A stretch of 64,000 nucleotides of DNA from Ascidia mentula (lineage: Eukaryota > Chordata > Ascidiacea > Phlebobranchia > Ascidiidae): positions 2,418,001 to 2,482,000 of the forward strand of contig OX387198.1 in the NCBI GenBank assembly GCA_947561715.1, written 5' to 3'. Shown here one piece after another: positions 13,201 to 23,860 of the stretch (its first letter is position 1; every line of letters starts with the position of its first letter). Below the pieces are notes generated by a model. It did no database searches. It saw nothing but the letters and a program-made list of their open reading frames with translations, and was not told the DNA's origin. Both the position numbers and the translations under genes were made by a program.

Positions 13201-14231
13201 TGTTGTTTTATGACATCACAAATAACGGCATTGACGTGTATATTCTGTGATTTTTTACTAAACCTAATCAAAATTCCTTTTCTGATAAATTGTAAAACAT
13301 TAAAAGTACGAAATCTTGAATTTCTTTTTCCATTATGTCCCCTTTTTAAAAAAATACACGTTTACCACTCTTTAGCGCCACCAAAAAAAATTCCTCCGAA
13401 ACACTGACACTTTGAATAGACCGCCAGGGTATGTGATGGCGGGAGGTTGGATTTATTTATGTTTAAATTAAATAAATTGTTTTTATTTCAGATGGAAACA
13501 TCGATCCAACTTTTTTGATCCAAACTTACGTGAATTTGTTGGAAAAACATAAATATTCTGAAGCAAATGAAACAAGAAACCAACTTTCAAGGTCACTTGA
13601 AGGTCTTGGGGAAACTGCGGAAGATTTGGAAAAAACTGGAGGTAAAAAGAGAGAAGAGGGAAAATATTTGGAATCGATTTTATTTCGCGATGTTGCGTCT
13701 AAACTTTATGTCAAACGTGATGGAGATGAAGCGGTGGAAAGTGTGAAGGATTGTGTTGGGGGTTTGTATCTGACATGCGAAGATTTGATGAAAACATCGG
13801 ATTCGAATCAAGAACTTGAATACAAACGAATAATTCGAGATCATGTGATCCCACTCATGGAAACGATGAGACTCAAAATACAAAATATTGAAAACGTGGA
13901 AGAAGGTATTAAATGCGAGAATCAAGTGTGGTGTTTGCACTGGATTGGGTCGAGTCAACGTTTAATCGGAGAATATTTGTCGAGGGAATCAACAATTAAA
14001 CTTGGACTTGAAATGATGAGGAAACAGTTTGGTGAAAACTCAGCAAAGCATCGAGTTTTCGGACATTTGTTACACAACCTTGGTTTTGTTTGCGAGAAAA
14101 CAAATCGACTGAATGAAAGCGTGGATTTGTTCAAAAAAGCAATCCAAGCTTACAGAATGGCAACAGACATAACTGAAGAGAGAAGGGAGGAGTTCATTGA
14201 AAAAAGTAAAAACAATTTGAGTGAAATTTAA
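7280..14231 (+). CDS. MADF/BESS-like and TPR protein, tandem copy A (13 exons, 717 aa)
   Basis: Predicted nuclear, DNA-binding adaptor-type protein; its role is unknown. Coding exons: 7280-7415, 7497-7653, 7713-7759, 7913-8019, 8084-8276, 9038-9121, 9818-9937, 10243-10353, 11425-11550, 11874-11993, 12551-12658, 12784-12888 and 13492-14231. All have GT-AG borders and the frame stays open for 718 codons including the stop. Residues 1-98 form a MADF (Myb/SANT-like) domain, with REPCLYD, DDCKERWKSLRDRF and WKYYTDLQFL. KKRK at 139-142 is NLS-like. Residues 175-202 resemble a BESS helix. Residues 214-471 are a Ser/Thr/Gln/Asn-rich linker of small phase 1-1 exons. Residues 472-717 are helical with TPR-like repeats, for example HNLGFVCEK followed by AIQAYR. 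Compared with copies B and C it lacks linker exon 7 and ends eight residues early. MADF assignment is strong, TPR good, BESS tentative. A further 5' exon near 6.8 kb is possible. Confidence 0.85.
8409..8575. mobile_element. hAT-type MITE, 3'-truncated, intron 5 of copy A
   Basis: Starts AGTGTTTCCCAACC and is related to the 235-bp family in inverted orientation. The right end is deleted together with the left end of the following element. Confidence 0.7.
9641..9682 (+). pseudogene. Truncated linker exon 7 in copy A
   Basis: After a TTTAG acceptor the sequence matches the first part of exon 7 of B and C (coding LNNGES), then jumps directly to sequence that lies about 230 bp downstream of that exon in B. 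The deletion removed the exon's 3' half and its donor. Because the exon is symmetric (phase 1-1, 114 nt), skipping it keeps the frame. Confidence 0.75.
12125..12410. repeat. MITE-like repeat in the intron before exon 11 (GTATTGAAG exon), copy A
   Basis: Starts TACCGTATTTACTTGATTGTAAGCC and contains recurrent GGC(A/G)GCTTATATT motifs at both ends. Orthologous segments lie at about 29,153-29,436 and 42,261-42,546. The composition resembles common animal MITEs with GCTTATATTCGA motifs; no clear target duplication was found. Confidence 0.35.
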
Positions 14232-14403
14232 TCAAAACTTGCACAAAGAAAATAATTGTGACATCACAAACACAAAATGTGTTTTGTTAAATATGTTTGA
14301 ATTACATTGTTTAGGTAATTTGTATCAAAATGGAAGGTAGCTACCATGCACTTAATGAATTTTGTGATTATTATTTTCATGTCGTTAGTGATGTGTAGCT
14401 GAT

Positions 14404-14409
14404 AATAAA
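14404..14409 (+). terminator. Polyadenylation signal of copy A
   Basis: AATAAA lies about 175 nt after the stop codon, in a 3' flank conserved in all three units. The equivalent hexamer appears as AATCAA in B and AACAAA in C, so those copies may use another site. Confidence 0.45.
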
Positions 14410-16255
14410 GAGTAAGTAAATTATGTTGACTTCAAGACTAAACTTTGGTAAAGTCAATGCAAGGTTTTAGGTAAAAATGCAGAATATTATATTTCAGCTT
14501 AAAAGAGAAACCAACTTTAGCCAAAGAAAATTAGTGTCCTGGTAAGAGTTTGCTTTTATCTTTAATGAAAGTGCGTAACAGCAGAAAAAAAAACTATTCA
14601 AGTATGGAAAACTTACCAATATATTGGGTAATTCTGTTTGATAAATACGTCATTCGAATGTGCCATAGTTTTTAAGTAGCTTATTTCACATTACTAGCTT
14701 TTAGCACATGCATTTGGTGCACCCAATGATAGGTATTATAAAAAAAAAACTTTAAACAGTGCTAAAAACTGTGCAAAGTAATACAATGGCTAACCTCCTG
14801 CAAAGGACCAAATGTGGCACATTATGTCTTTGTATCTGGCCTGCTAGGAGTTTGTACAAATGAGACACTTTACAAACAAGGTTTATACTGCAGTTTGATG
14901 TAATTTTTGTACATGTCACTTACCTAGGCCACATTTTAAAGCATTGTTGTAAATAGGTTATAGTTTACCTCTAATTGTCCGCTTTATAATGGTTACAAAA
15001 GCTGCATGTCAAATTTTTGATTATTTCCCGTCTGGTAATAGAAAAGTGTGCCCAACCCTTTCAGGACAGAATAACCTTACCAACCATTCCACATGTGCAA
15101 GGTAAAAAACTTTTCTGTACGCTATGCAACCAATAGTTCAAATTACAACTGGTTACTATAGTCGATTCCGCTATGAATGCATGTTGATTAAAAGAATGCA
15201 TTTCCATCATGGGTACTGCATATATCAACCCAACTTTTTGGAATGGGAATCTGTTGAAGCTTTTTGTAATAAATCTACTGATATCAATCAGAGGCCTTTT
15301 GCTTCTGACTAATTAATACAAATCTTGGTTGTGTTGGTTAAACAAATACCTGACAAAGGTTTGAGGACATGGTCATCTATATTCTAGTAAGTTCCAGTGT
15401 TTACGTTCTAACAAGCCAATTTTCTCATTTTGGGATTTTGACATCCAGCACCATATTTGCAGTTTGCACCAGAAGGTCCTGAAACCTTTCAAAAAACTTA
15501 ATACACATCTGAGACTTTTTTGGTGAATATATTGTGGATTGAATCAGTACGATAAATCGAGCATACATTTGAGATGACAGCAGTGCAGAGTTAGTGAGAT
15601 TTGCTGGGGTGAGAGTAAGGAGAAATTTTCATGTTTCTATTTCTACTACTGGTCCTTGCTACAATTCCTTAATTGAAGTCAATTTATTTTACAAAGGTAT
15701 AATTTGCACAACAATAAATGGCCAAAACGCAGCACAGTAAAACTTGATTTGCAGTGACAATTCTGGTGTGACAAGTTTGTCTTTTTGTAAAACAGTTGCA
15801 CGTTCTTGTTTTACAAGTTACAACTGCAAACGTCACTAAACCACAATGGCTCATGACGTCACTGTTTATGTTACGGATGAGTAATTTTCTGTGCAGGGAC
15901 CCGGGTTTGCAGAGAGAAAACACGCCGTGTATCTGACTCCTATGACTTTGAAAAAAAAACACCCGCGCGGGCTACCTTTACGAACTTTTAATTAGCGCAA
16001 AAACAAACGACAACACATACCTTAGATAACTACGCGTAAGCACTCAATGCAGCCTTCACCCCACGGTTTTTCTTACAGTGCGCGTAACTTGGGCCTCTTC
16101 GCTCAGTGAGTTCTCTATATTCCTTCTTCGTTTTTTTCGCTTAGTTTCTTTGTGGCTTACGGCCATCGATATATATACGGTTATTGAGATTACATTAAAT
16201 AATGAATTCGACAGGATTAATAAAAATGTCGATGTGAAATCAAAACGCTCGCGAA
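14410..16255. other. Intergenic, no gene seen
   Basis: 14,410-15,345 is shared in part with units 2 and 3. 15,345-16,255 is unique in the window. No exon-like frame with supporting splice sites was found. A 37-codon frame end (GKGFCLLSMTPSLS to PLCNENSN) near 16,330-16,446 is nearly identical in unit 1 (about 60-170) but is unrecognised. Confidence 0.5.
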
Positions 16256-17510
16256 AAAAAGTTAGACAGCGCGCGAAACCCATTGTGTCATCTTTGTTCA
16301 TTCTGCGACGGGATTTTGGCCGAAAACATGACGGAAAGGGCTTTTGTTTATTATCTATGACACCAAGTCTTAGTGTTGATCGAAAGCATCCTGTCGTAAT
16401 CACCGTAGACGAAGTTATGCCTCTTTGTAACGAAAATTCAAACTAAATCTGCAAGATGAAGTGTTGGCTTTTCAGAAACATGCCAGGCACAGAATTATTG
16501 CAGTTTTTCGCTGCTACGTTTTTTTAACCCTGAGAAAAATCACCGAAGAACCGCGGTCTATAGCCTACTGAGCTATCAAACATACATTGCGTTTTGTTCT
16601 CCAGTGAAAATTTTGTGTCCATTTCGTACAATACCATTTTTCACCTTCTCCTCCACCTTCGAAAAAAGCAACTTCAATTATCCTTTGCAAGGATATGCAT
16701 TGCAACCGCAGTTTCTATGAACGTAAAGTCCATCTTCGCGGCGCGATTTGTTGCAGTTTCCTGTTTAAAAAACCCTCGCCTTCCAGCAAGAGGCACCAGT
16801 ATACCGCTGTGTGAAAACCTGCAAAATGCCAAACTTGCCAACTCTATTGTTATTAACCAAAGTCCATAAATTGAACTACTGCTGTATATTCTTCTACACA
16901 ATAATTGTGAATTTATGGAGCCTAACATATCCGTTATACAAATCCTGCTTCTTCAACACTGATCTTCTCAGTTTAAATTTTTTGAAGGTTTAGCACCAAT
17001 ATGCTTAAACTGACCATTGTTTCCAAACATGGAGCATTGTTAACGAACACATGGTATTGTTACCGAACATTGCCCTGTTACGAAACTAATACCATTTTTC
17101 ATGCAATCTGAAAGGATATGGCAGGCTACTTTTTTTATCTGTTTTTAATTTAACATGTATTCTAAACTTGTGTAGGACTATTATGAAGAAATATACTATG
17201 TTTAAGTACAAGAAACGTGTAATAAATATTAGTATTATTATTTATCTACTTTTATCAAACGTTTTTGTAGCGCAAAAGAACTTGCGATCGCTTGTTGGCG
17301 TTTCCTTTCCAAGTTTCACGCTTTCGTTGTGTCACGTATTCATTTACGCCACGTTCTTTTTCACCTTTTGTTGTTTCACCTTCCACCTGCTTAGTTAAAT
17401 GTTTTGTGTCAATTTATATTTTTTTCACGAATTGTCTCGAACGCACCAGTCACCGCACGTTGATTTTATATCGCAGCGCTCGCTTCCTCTCACGTGACAC
17501 GGTTGGGCCA

Positions 17511-17582
17511 ATGACTGGCGAGATAAAAGATAAAACCGGACTAACACGAGACGCTAAGAGAAACCGAGAGACGTTTTTGCAG
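17511..17582 (+). other. Candidate orphan first exon (unit 2)
   Basis: Counterpart of 1674-1745, with the same peptide and two synonymous differences. It lies about 210 bp upstream of the relic exon 4 at 17795, consistent with being the 5' end of that dead gene. Confidence 0.3.
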
Positions 17583-17794
17583 GTTGTGATTCGTCTGTGG
17601 TATTTTTAAAGTTTTTATGAACAAGATATGATCTAAACGGTTGTGCTGGAACAGACTTGTGGTTAGCCGTGAATGCAGCGTCCTGAGAACCAAGGAAAGC
17701 GTTTATTTAAGAAGCTTAACATTTTGGTTGAAAAATATGTCAGGCCTTTCGCATGCGTTAGTCATCAAACTTCGAGATTTTTTCTTTTCCATAG

Positions 17795-18433
17795 AACTGA
17801 AATGGAAGAGGCAGATATTTCGTGTACATCAACAACTACAAACTCCTCATCGCCTTGCAAGAAACGAAAACTGTCACCCTCAGTGTCTTAGGTAACAACA
17901 TTTTGCTTTAATTTCATGTATGTATGTTATTAATCAACTCAATTTGCCCTTTGTCAGGAAAGCATTGTCCACAACAATACACATTCAAAGGTATTAAAAA
18001 CTCAGTCACAATCTCAAAATTTTTTAAACTTTGGCAATTTTGTGGAAGATACACTTGAATCTATGCCCGTTAGTTCTTCTTATAAAGCAATGGCCGCAAT
18101 AATTACAGTGTTTAGGGGCTCAATGTATGAATACTGATGAAGTTTAAGGTACGTAAGATTGTTTTTTTAAATTTTGATAAAGAAGCACTTTGTATCAAAT
18201 ACCTCTGTATAAGAGTGTTTTGTAAGTGTGTAACATAAACACTTTGTGCCAAATTGTTATTGACAGCTTCAGTTATAGTTTATAGCAGTGTTTCCCAACC
18301 GGTGGCACGCGGCGGCATTCCAGGTGGTGCGAAATTATTGAAAGCATTCAACATTCTTGGAATAATGACAATGGTCATGTTTTGCATATCACTACAGCAC
18401 AGCAATGTGCACAAACCACAGAAGCAACAAACA
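17795..18433 (+). pseudogene. Relic exons 4, 5 and 7 of an extra MADF-TPR copy (unit 2)
   Basis: 17795-17891 matches exon 4 (MEEADISCTSTTTNSS is still readable), but the final CAG codon has become TAG. 17958-18148 matches exon 5, with several substitutions and a one-base insertion in the ATILQ-coding part. 18331-18433 matches exon 7, with a deleted start, and ends QKQQTG. A truncated MITE end (18,288-18,330) separates exons 5 and 7. The stop and frameshift make it non-functional. Its presence shows the family once had more tandem members. Confidence 0.75.
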
Positions 18434-18492
18434 GGTATCTTAAAAGTTGAAAATAGTATTGTGAAGTTGGGACACTGTTAAATCATGTAAGT

Positions 18493-18595
18493 TTTGTTGA
18501 CCTCCGGACGTTCATGTTGGGAGGTGGATTTCAAAAGTTACCGATAAACTGTAGATAAAATCTGCCATGCATATGGGAACAACAGTGTTTTGTAT
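18493..18595. repeat. Dispersed ~95-bp repeat
   Basis: Unit 2 counterpart of 2122-2214, directly after relic exon 7. Confidence 0.6.
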
Positions 18596-18977
18596 CGGTC
18601 TGATATCGAGCCTCCTACTGGGCTGTGATTGCCCTGTAAGGAACTACGCAGTGTGGCGACCCTGTGTTGCGAAAGCATGAAAAACTTCTTCGTCGTGACA
18701 GATAAGCCCAGATGTCAAGCCTGTAAAAGCACTGCATGAATCTTTGCACGTGGAAGCTTACACAGATTTCGCTTCGTAAGCATTTAGACAGGCGCACGCA
18801 CTCTGTTGGTCACTGCAACATGAACTATTTGCATTTAAATCACAGATACTGCTTGATCAACATGGTTCCTGGCGCAGCACTACCATAAAAAATGTACGAA
18901 TTGAAACAGTATGGGTCAACCAATTAATAAGAATTGTTCTTTTGGCACTTAAGTTACGAGAGATTTTCATTGCCATC

Positions 18978-19013
18978 AACGTTTCGTTCACCATCCGGTG
19001 AGACTTCCTCAGG
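18978..19013 (-). other. Hammerhead-like core fragment (unit 2)
   Basis: Duplicate of 2632-2668 with the core words unchanged. Confidence 0.3.
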
Positions 19014-19612
19014 GTTATGTCACAACAATAATGAATCAAACGTACAATAAAGTTTTAATGTCGAGATGTTGTTTTTCATGATATGTTGGAAGACGGTGAA
19101 CTACGACACTTGCATGTTGATATATACGGTGAATGGAGGATGCTAGTTTTCAAAATACCGTTGTGCGCTGCATTGCTGACTATTATAGTTTAAACAGTAT
19201 TTACAACAAACATGTCCGAAAACGCTGGTTCGGCGTACCAGCTCCATTTCAATGCAGCAGCGACATCATGCGGAAAATGATCCAATATGCACGGTATAGT
19301 AATGAAAGACGAAATGTAAGGAATTTTAAGGAAAACAGTTACAATGGGTTCGTAGATAAAGTTACTTCAAGCCACTTTTATCGTAAAAAAAATCAATTCA
19401 ACATCGGCGCGAAGTTGAAGTGCTTCAAAAATATTACCGGATTCGAATAAAAAAGGTACAGAGAACTTACGTAAAATAAATTTACATCGAAGAGCACAGC
19501 TTCTTGGTTAACGTTACAGTTTTACAATGGTGATTACGAGTAAAAAGCTGAAGAACTGTTGACGAAGTTTGCATATGGATTTTGTTGGTTTAGTGGAGGA
19601 ACTGTTGCCATG

Positions 19613-19798
19613 TTAGCCATCATCGTCAGTGTCCATATCAGATTCTGGGTTTGCAATGGGATTCCCAGCGTATGTTGTAAGTTCGACGAAGGCGCGCAAC
19701 TCCTTGTATCTGAAGACCAGACTTCCACGTTCGTCTCTGATGTCCACAACCAGATAGATTTCTTGACCGCGAGCAACGTAGTTTGTGCATACAGGCAT
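19613..19798 (-). other. Conserved short ORF, possible relic (unit 2)
   Basis: Counterpart of the unit 1 frame at 3266-3451, with the acidic end DMDTDDDG retained. Unit 3 begins downstream of this position and has no copy. Confidence 0.25.
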
Positions 19799-21216
19799 AT
19801 TAAAGCTTTGTTGTTACGCAGCGGTTTAAGAGCCTGGAAAAAGTTTTGCTTGTTGAATCTGAAAGAAATCACTCAAAGCTGGCTATTAAAAGGTAAAAAG
19901 TTTCGTGCTCAGTGATTTTGAAAATTCCGTGACTTGGCATAACTTATGGGAATAATTCTGCATTATTCGACCTCCAGGAAAAGAATAAACAAACAATAGA
20001 AACAAGCCCTCGTAAACCACGTGACTTAAATAGCCAACCCCCTTACAATATTCTTGTATCCTAAACCGGTCGTAGAATTAGTGGCCAAAGCGAAACGTCC
20101 GACTGGCAATAATTGCCTTCAAATACCACAAACCTATTTCATTCTCTCATATTTGCGTCATTAATTTCGTACTCTTTAACACATGCGCAGGAGGTGTTAA
20201 AATCATCCAACAACGAAGAGCAAAGAGCTAGTTTGATTATGACGTCATTAAGGGCACTATTCAACTCCAACAGTTCGCTTCGAAACGACTTCCTACAACA
20301 TACAATAAAACTGAAAAATCTGCTGCCTTCTTGTGGAGAACTTTATGTCAACGAATTCACAATAAATAAATTTTACAATTAGCGATTCCTAAAGTTGCTT
20401 TGTTTCGTCTGCTCAAACATAACGCGTTCTTAAACTGCTACAGTTCTGTGGTAGCATATCCTTAACCGGCACCCACTATATACTAAGCGACTCAGCCCGG
20501 ATTCCCTTTTTCAGTTTGTATCGAATACGCGATGCGGCGAAATCCGCCAGCCAGCAAGTTTGCGTCAAGCGTCGAAAGACACATTACTGAAACGTTTTTG
20601 GGTTCTGGTCCAACATGCAGGGCTCAATTACAATTCTATACCACAATCTAACTATGAATTCAAAACATGTGCTGAATGCAACTCCGTATCTAATTCGCTG
20701 CTGTAATCCACATTCAAACAATCTACCAGTAGTGGCGCAGTTACAAATCGCAAAGCATTTCAACAAGTGTTTCCCTATTGTTATTTTGTCAACTTGCTAA
20801 TGCGTTACAACCCGACGACCGCAACAATGAAATGTCTGCTATTTGATGCAGAACGTTACAACACCTCGCTTGTATATTAACAATAAATATCCTGGTGATA
20901 ACAACTTAATTTAAGTTATTTCATCTACACTCACAACACGCCGTTGGATAGTTTTGGTTCGCATCGAAAGCAGGCAGGTATATATGCACCGCCACAGCGC
21001 AGGTCGGCATTCTTTTTGCGGTTTTCGCCAAACACAAGACACAGAGCGCTAAGCGTCAAGAGCGCGACTTCGTGTCGCAAATATCAGTTTCGCATGAACC
21101 TCACGACAAAGAGGCCAAACTTTCATCTCCTATTTTTTTGAATTTATTGATGAGGGTACTGGGAAGGAATTTGCGGCATTATGTATAAATATATGCAAAG
21201 TGTGTTTTTATTTTAG

Positions 21217-21275
21217 GTTCAGATCACGGTTTACCACAGGACGTGCCGACAGACCTTACAATGCCGAAACCCATG
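21217..21275 (+). other. Orphan exon-like insertion in unit 2
   Basis: A 59-bp segment with a TTTTATTTTAG acceptor and a GTAAGT donor. In the frame G|GT it encodes SDHGLPQDVPTDLTMPKPM and runs from phase 1 to phase 0. The surrounding about 110 bp replaces unrelated sequence present at the same point in units 1 and 3. It looks like an exon captured from another gene; the source is not recognised. Confidence 0.4.
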
Positions 21276-21795
21276 GTAAGTAAACACTTTCCGCTTTTTG
21301 TTCGGTGCGCTTCATTTCGTAAATGTCAGCGGCAGGAGCGAGTCGATACAAACGTATGCGAGGCTGTAATCCAAACGCATGGCGTTTGACGCGTTGTTTC
21401 ATGGTTTGTGTAATTTAGCGACCAACCAAGTCTACCGACGTTGAGTAAACACATTGATCACGTGACGTACTGGGGTGGAATACATCACACGGGTCGTCGG
21501 TTATGTGCTCTTCCGTTATTTTTTATTATTTTTAGATGTTTTGAGGTCTCGTGTTTGCAAGATTCTTTTCACTAAAGTTTGTAATGTTCTGCTTGTTTGT
21601 AGATGGGTTTTACCCGCTCAGTGTATTTGGCCACTCATAACTGGAAGTTCAATTTGTCAAAAGTGAATGGAAAAACTTTCCAGGTCAAGTCCTTATTCAA
21701 GTGTTTCCAAAATTTCATGAGTAGTATAAAATAACTTTAGACAGGTGTAGATTGCTGCAACTTCTTTTCCAAGACGTTTGCTTTTCACCGTAAAT

Positions 21796-22030
21796 CAGTG
21801 ATTCCCAACCTTTTTGTGGTTGCGTGCCACATGGAGGTAAACAACTTCGACGACGCGTATCACCTAATTGAGAAAGTAACCTAGGGGATGACGTAACAAA
21901 CATTAAGTGATCCCTTACGGTTTTTTTAAATTCAAACTATATCCGCTAAATACGGAAAGGTTGTCGCGTACCACCTGGAATGCCGTCGCATACCACTAGC
22001 AGTGCGCGTACCACCGGTTGGGAAACACTG
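21796..22030. mobile_element. hAT-type MITE, 235 bp (unit 2)
   Basis: Orthologous to 5394-5628: same termini and same 8-bp flanks, so the insertion predates the segmental duplication. Confidence 0.8.
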
Positions 22031-22438
22031 CCATAAATCAAACCATTCCAAACCATATTCCTTGAGCTAATGCATTGCCGACTGTTACATCTCCAGACTA
22101 TCACTGCACCTTCATGACTGCGACGCAACAATGGTCACTGTGCGTAATAATCCATTTGTAAAATCATTGTTGTGGTTGTTGCTAAGTTCTGTTCATTTTC
22201 GTTCGCAACGTGAGAGTATGAGGTGCTCATTGTGACTGAATGAAGTTGTTGTATTTACACCTTAATGCAAAAAGGCATTTGATAAATTGTGAAAATAAAA
22301 AACTAATTCACAAAAGTAAACAACATTGTGGTTGTTAGAATACAACATTGTGGTTGTTGTGACCTTGATATACCGTGGTTAGGAATTGTTGAATAGGGCG
22401 GGGCGGTACGTTTTGACGAAATATATCCGTTACTAGCC

Positions 22439-22579
22439 TTAGGCCGGGTCCACACTCACGCTTTACGCCGGCGGATTCTTTGTTTATTTCATTATACGCC
22501 AGCGTGCGGGCGTACGCTCGGGACATTAAAACAAACAAAGAATCCGCCGGCGCAAAGCGTGAGTGTGGACCCGGCCTAA
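22439..22579. mobile_element. 141-bp MITE specific to unit 2
   Basis: Near-perfect inverted arms of about 44 bp (TTAGGCCGGGTCCACACTCA at the left end and its complement at the right) around a short loop. Units 1 and 3 have an empty site (TATAGCC...). TA or TWA-type target choice is possible; the superfamily is unresolved. Confidence 0.8.
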
Positions 22580-23252
22580 GCCCTTGTAGGCCTGGCGTAT
22601 AAGAGTCTACACTTACGTATATAACTTAATGTGACATATATGGGTAATTGTAAAAGGCCACGAAAATAATGCTATCTGTAACGTTTGTGGGTACATAGAT
22701 TTGGGCGATTCTGTTGTTTTGTGCCACGAATTTTTCGCAAGACTTGTACAATCCAGCAGCAAGAAGTAAACTCCAATGCCGCAAGTTTAATTGCCGAGTA
22801 ACACTTGACGTTCGACGCGACGTACCATTGGGTAATAGCAGGAAGAAATACAAAAAGACACGACCTTAGGTTCAGCCTCTTTTGGTGTAGGCGGGGCGTG
22901 ACGAAGCAGCGGGCGAAGAACGCTGTCTGACCTGACATCATTTATAGGTGTTTGTATTTGACTGCACGCAGTGCTGATGCCATTTTCCTTTCTTTGCAAC
23001 ACAAAACAATATTGTTACGTAAGTCATTGATAAAAAAGAATCACATTGATCGGCAAAATTTTGTTGACAGCAATATGTTGTCGGAATAAAAATATGGTGT
23101 TGACTCTAATCGTTTTTATTTTGCATGAAACTTTAATAAGTACAGTCTGCAAAAAATGTTTCGGCATAAAAAATGTTGGTCTTTTATACAAAATTTGAAA
23201 ACCACCGGTAAGGAATGTATTCTCCACGTCCAGTGAACAATTGCCACGGGAT

Positions 23253-23618
23253 CACGTGTAAAATAGTTTCCCAGGAAAGGCCCTGCGACGTCATTCCCGT
23301 TGGTTGGTTTGTGTGGCGTCAGAAGTCAACCTTGTGTAGAAGAAAACATGTCGCCAGACGTTCGATTGCGAAATAAGGCAACAAATAAGGTACAACAATA
23401 AAACACTGGAAGGTTACAACAACAAAAATGGCGAAAATATTCCGGACTTTTCCATAATATACATTTAACTGTTCTCAATTAATATGTGACAAATATCTAA
23501 TGGTGATCATGCCAATCAAGCAAAGACTTCCTCTTTTTCGCGACATTCTTGTGTTTACCGTTTAGCTGTTTTACCTAAGGTTTTCTGTTAGCCTAACACA
23601 AACATTTGTCTGACGTCA
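23253..23618 (+). promoter_or_regulatory. Candidate promoter of copy B
   Basis: CACGTG is at 23253-23258, GACGTCAT at 23287-23294 and TGACGTCA at 23611-23618. Order and spacing match the upstream region of copy A, apart from a small palindromic insertion just downstream (23,646-23,672). Confidence 0.4.
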
Positions 23619-23647
23619 ACCAAAGCTCGTGACTCGTGAGGTTTTAC

Positions 23648-23670
23648 CATAGTATACTAAACATACTATG
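23648..23670. repeat. 23-bp palindrome insertion specific to unit 2
   Basis: CATAGTAT, a 7-nt loop and ATACTATG, flanked on both sides by GTTTTAC. Units 1 and 3 have a single uninterrupted site here. It is either the footprint of a tiny element or a template-switch product. Confidence 0.6.
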
Positions 23671-23860
23671 GTTTTACGATGGAAAGTTTCAGTTCCTCTG
23701 TGAGATGAAACATGTAAAGTGTGTTCAATCTGCATAAATATCATTGAGGATTGATACAATTGCTAGCAGCGTGAATTTGTGGTTTGAGTGGATTGCTTAA
23801 TTTATAGTTTACAGTATTTCAAATAACAAAATTTTTGTTTAGACCTCAAAGTTGTTTATA

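Larger units (their letters stand above)
1..15345. repeat. Segmental duplication, unit 1 (left edge outside window)
   Basis: The first bases align with position 16,256 onward, and the similarity runs with interruptions through the complete gene at 7,280-14,231 and its 3' flank. The segment 14,790-15,345 has no counterpart in unit 2 but matches 44,930-45,475 of unit 3. Exons and introns are both conserved, so this is DNA-level tandem duplication and not retrocopying. The distance between the start codons of units 1 and 2 is 16,581 bp. Boundaries were judged by eye and may be off by tens of bases. Confidence 0.85.

Noticed and set aside
15124-15312. 62-codon frame containing YYSRFRYECMLIKRMHFHHG
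   Set aside because: The matching segment in unit 3 (about 45,260-45,440) is interrupted by indels, so it is not constrained as protein.
16056-16446. Overlapping 115- and 122-codon frames on opposite strands
   Set aside because: Mutually overlapping, no domain, and the unit 1 counterpart does not keep the long frame.
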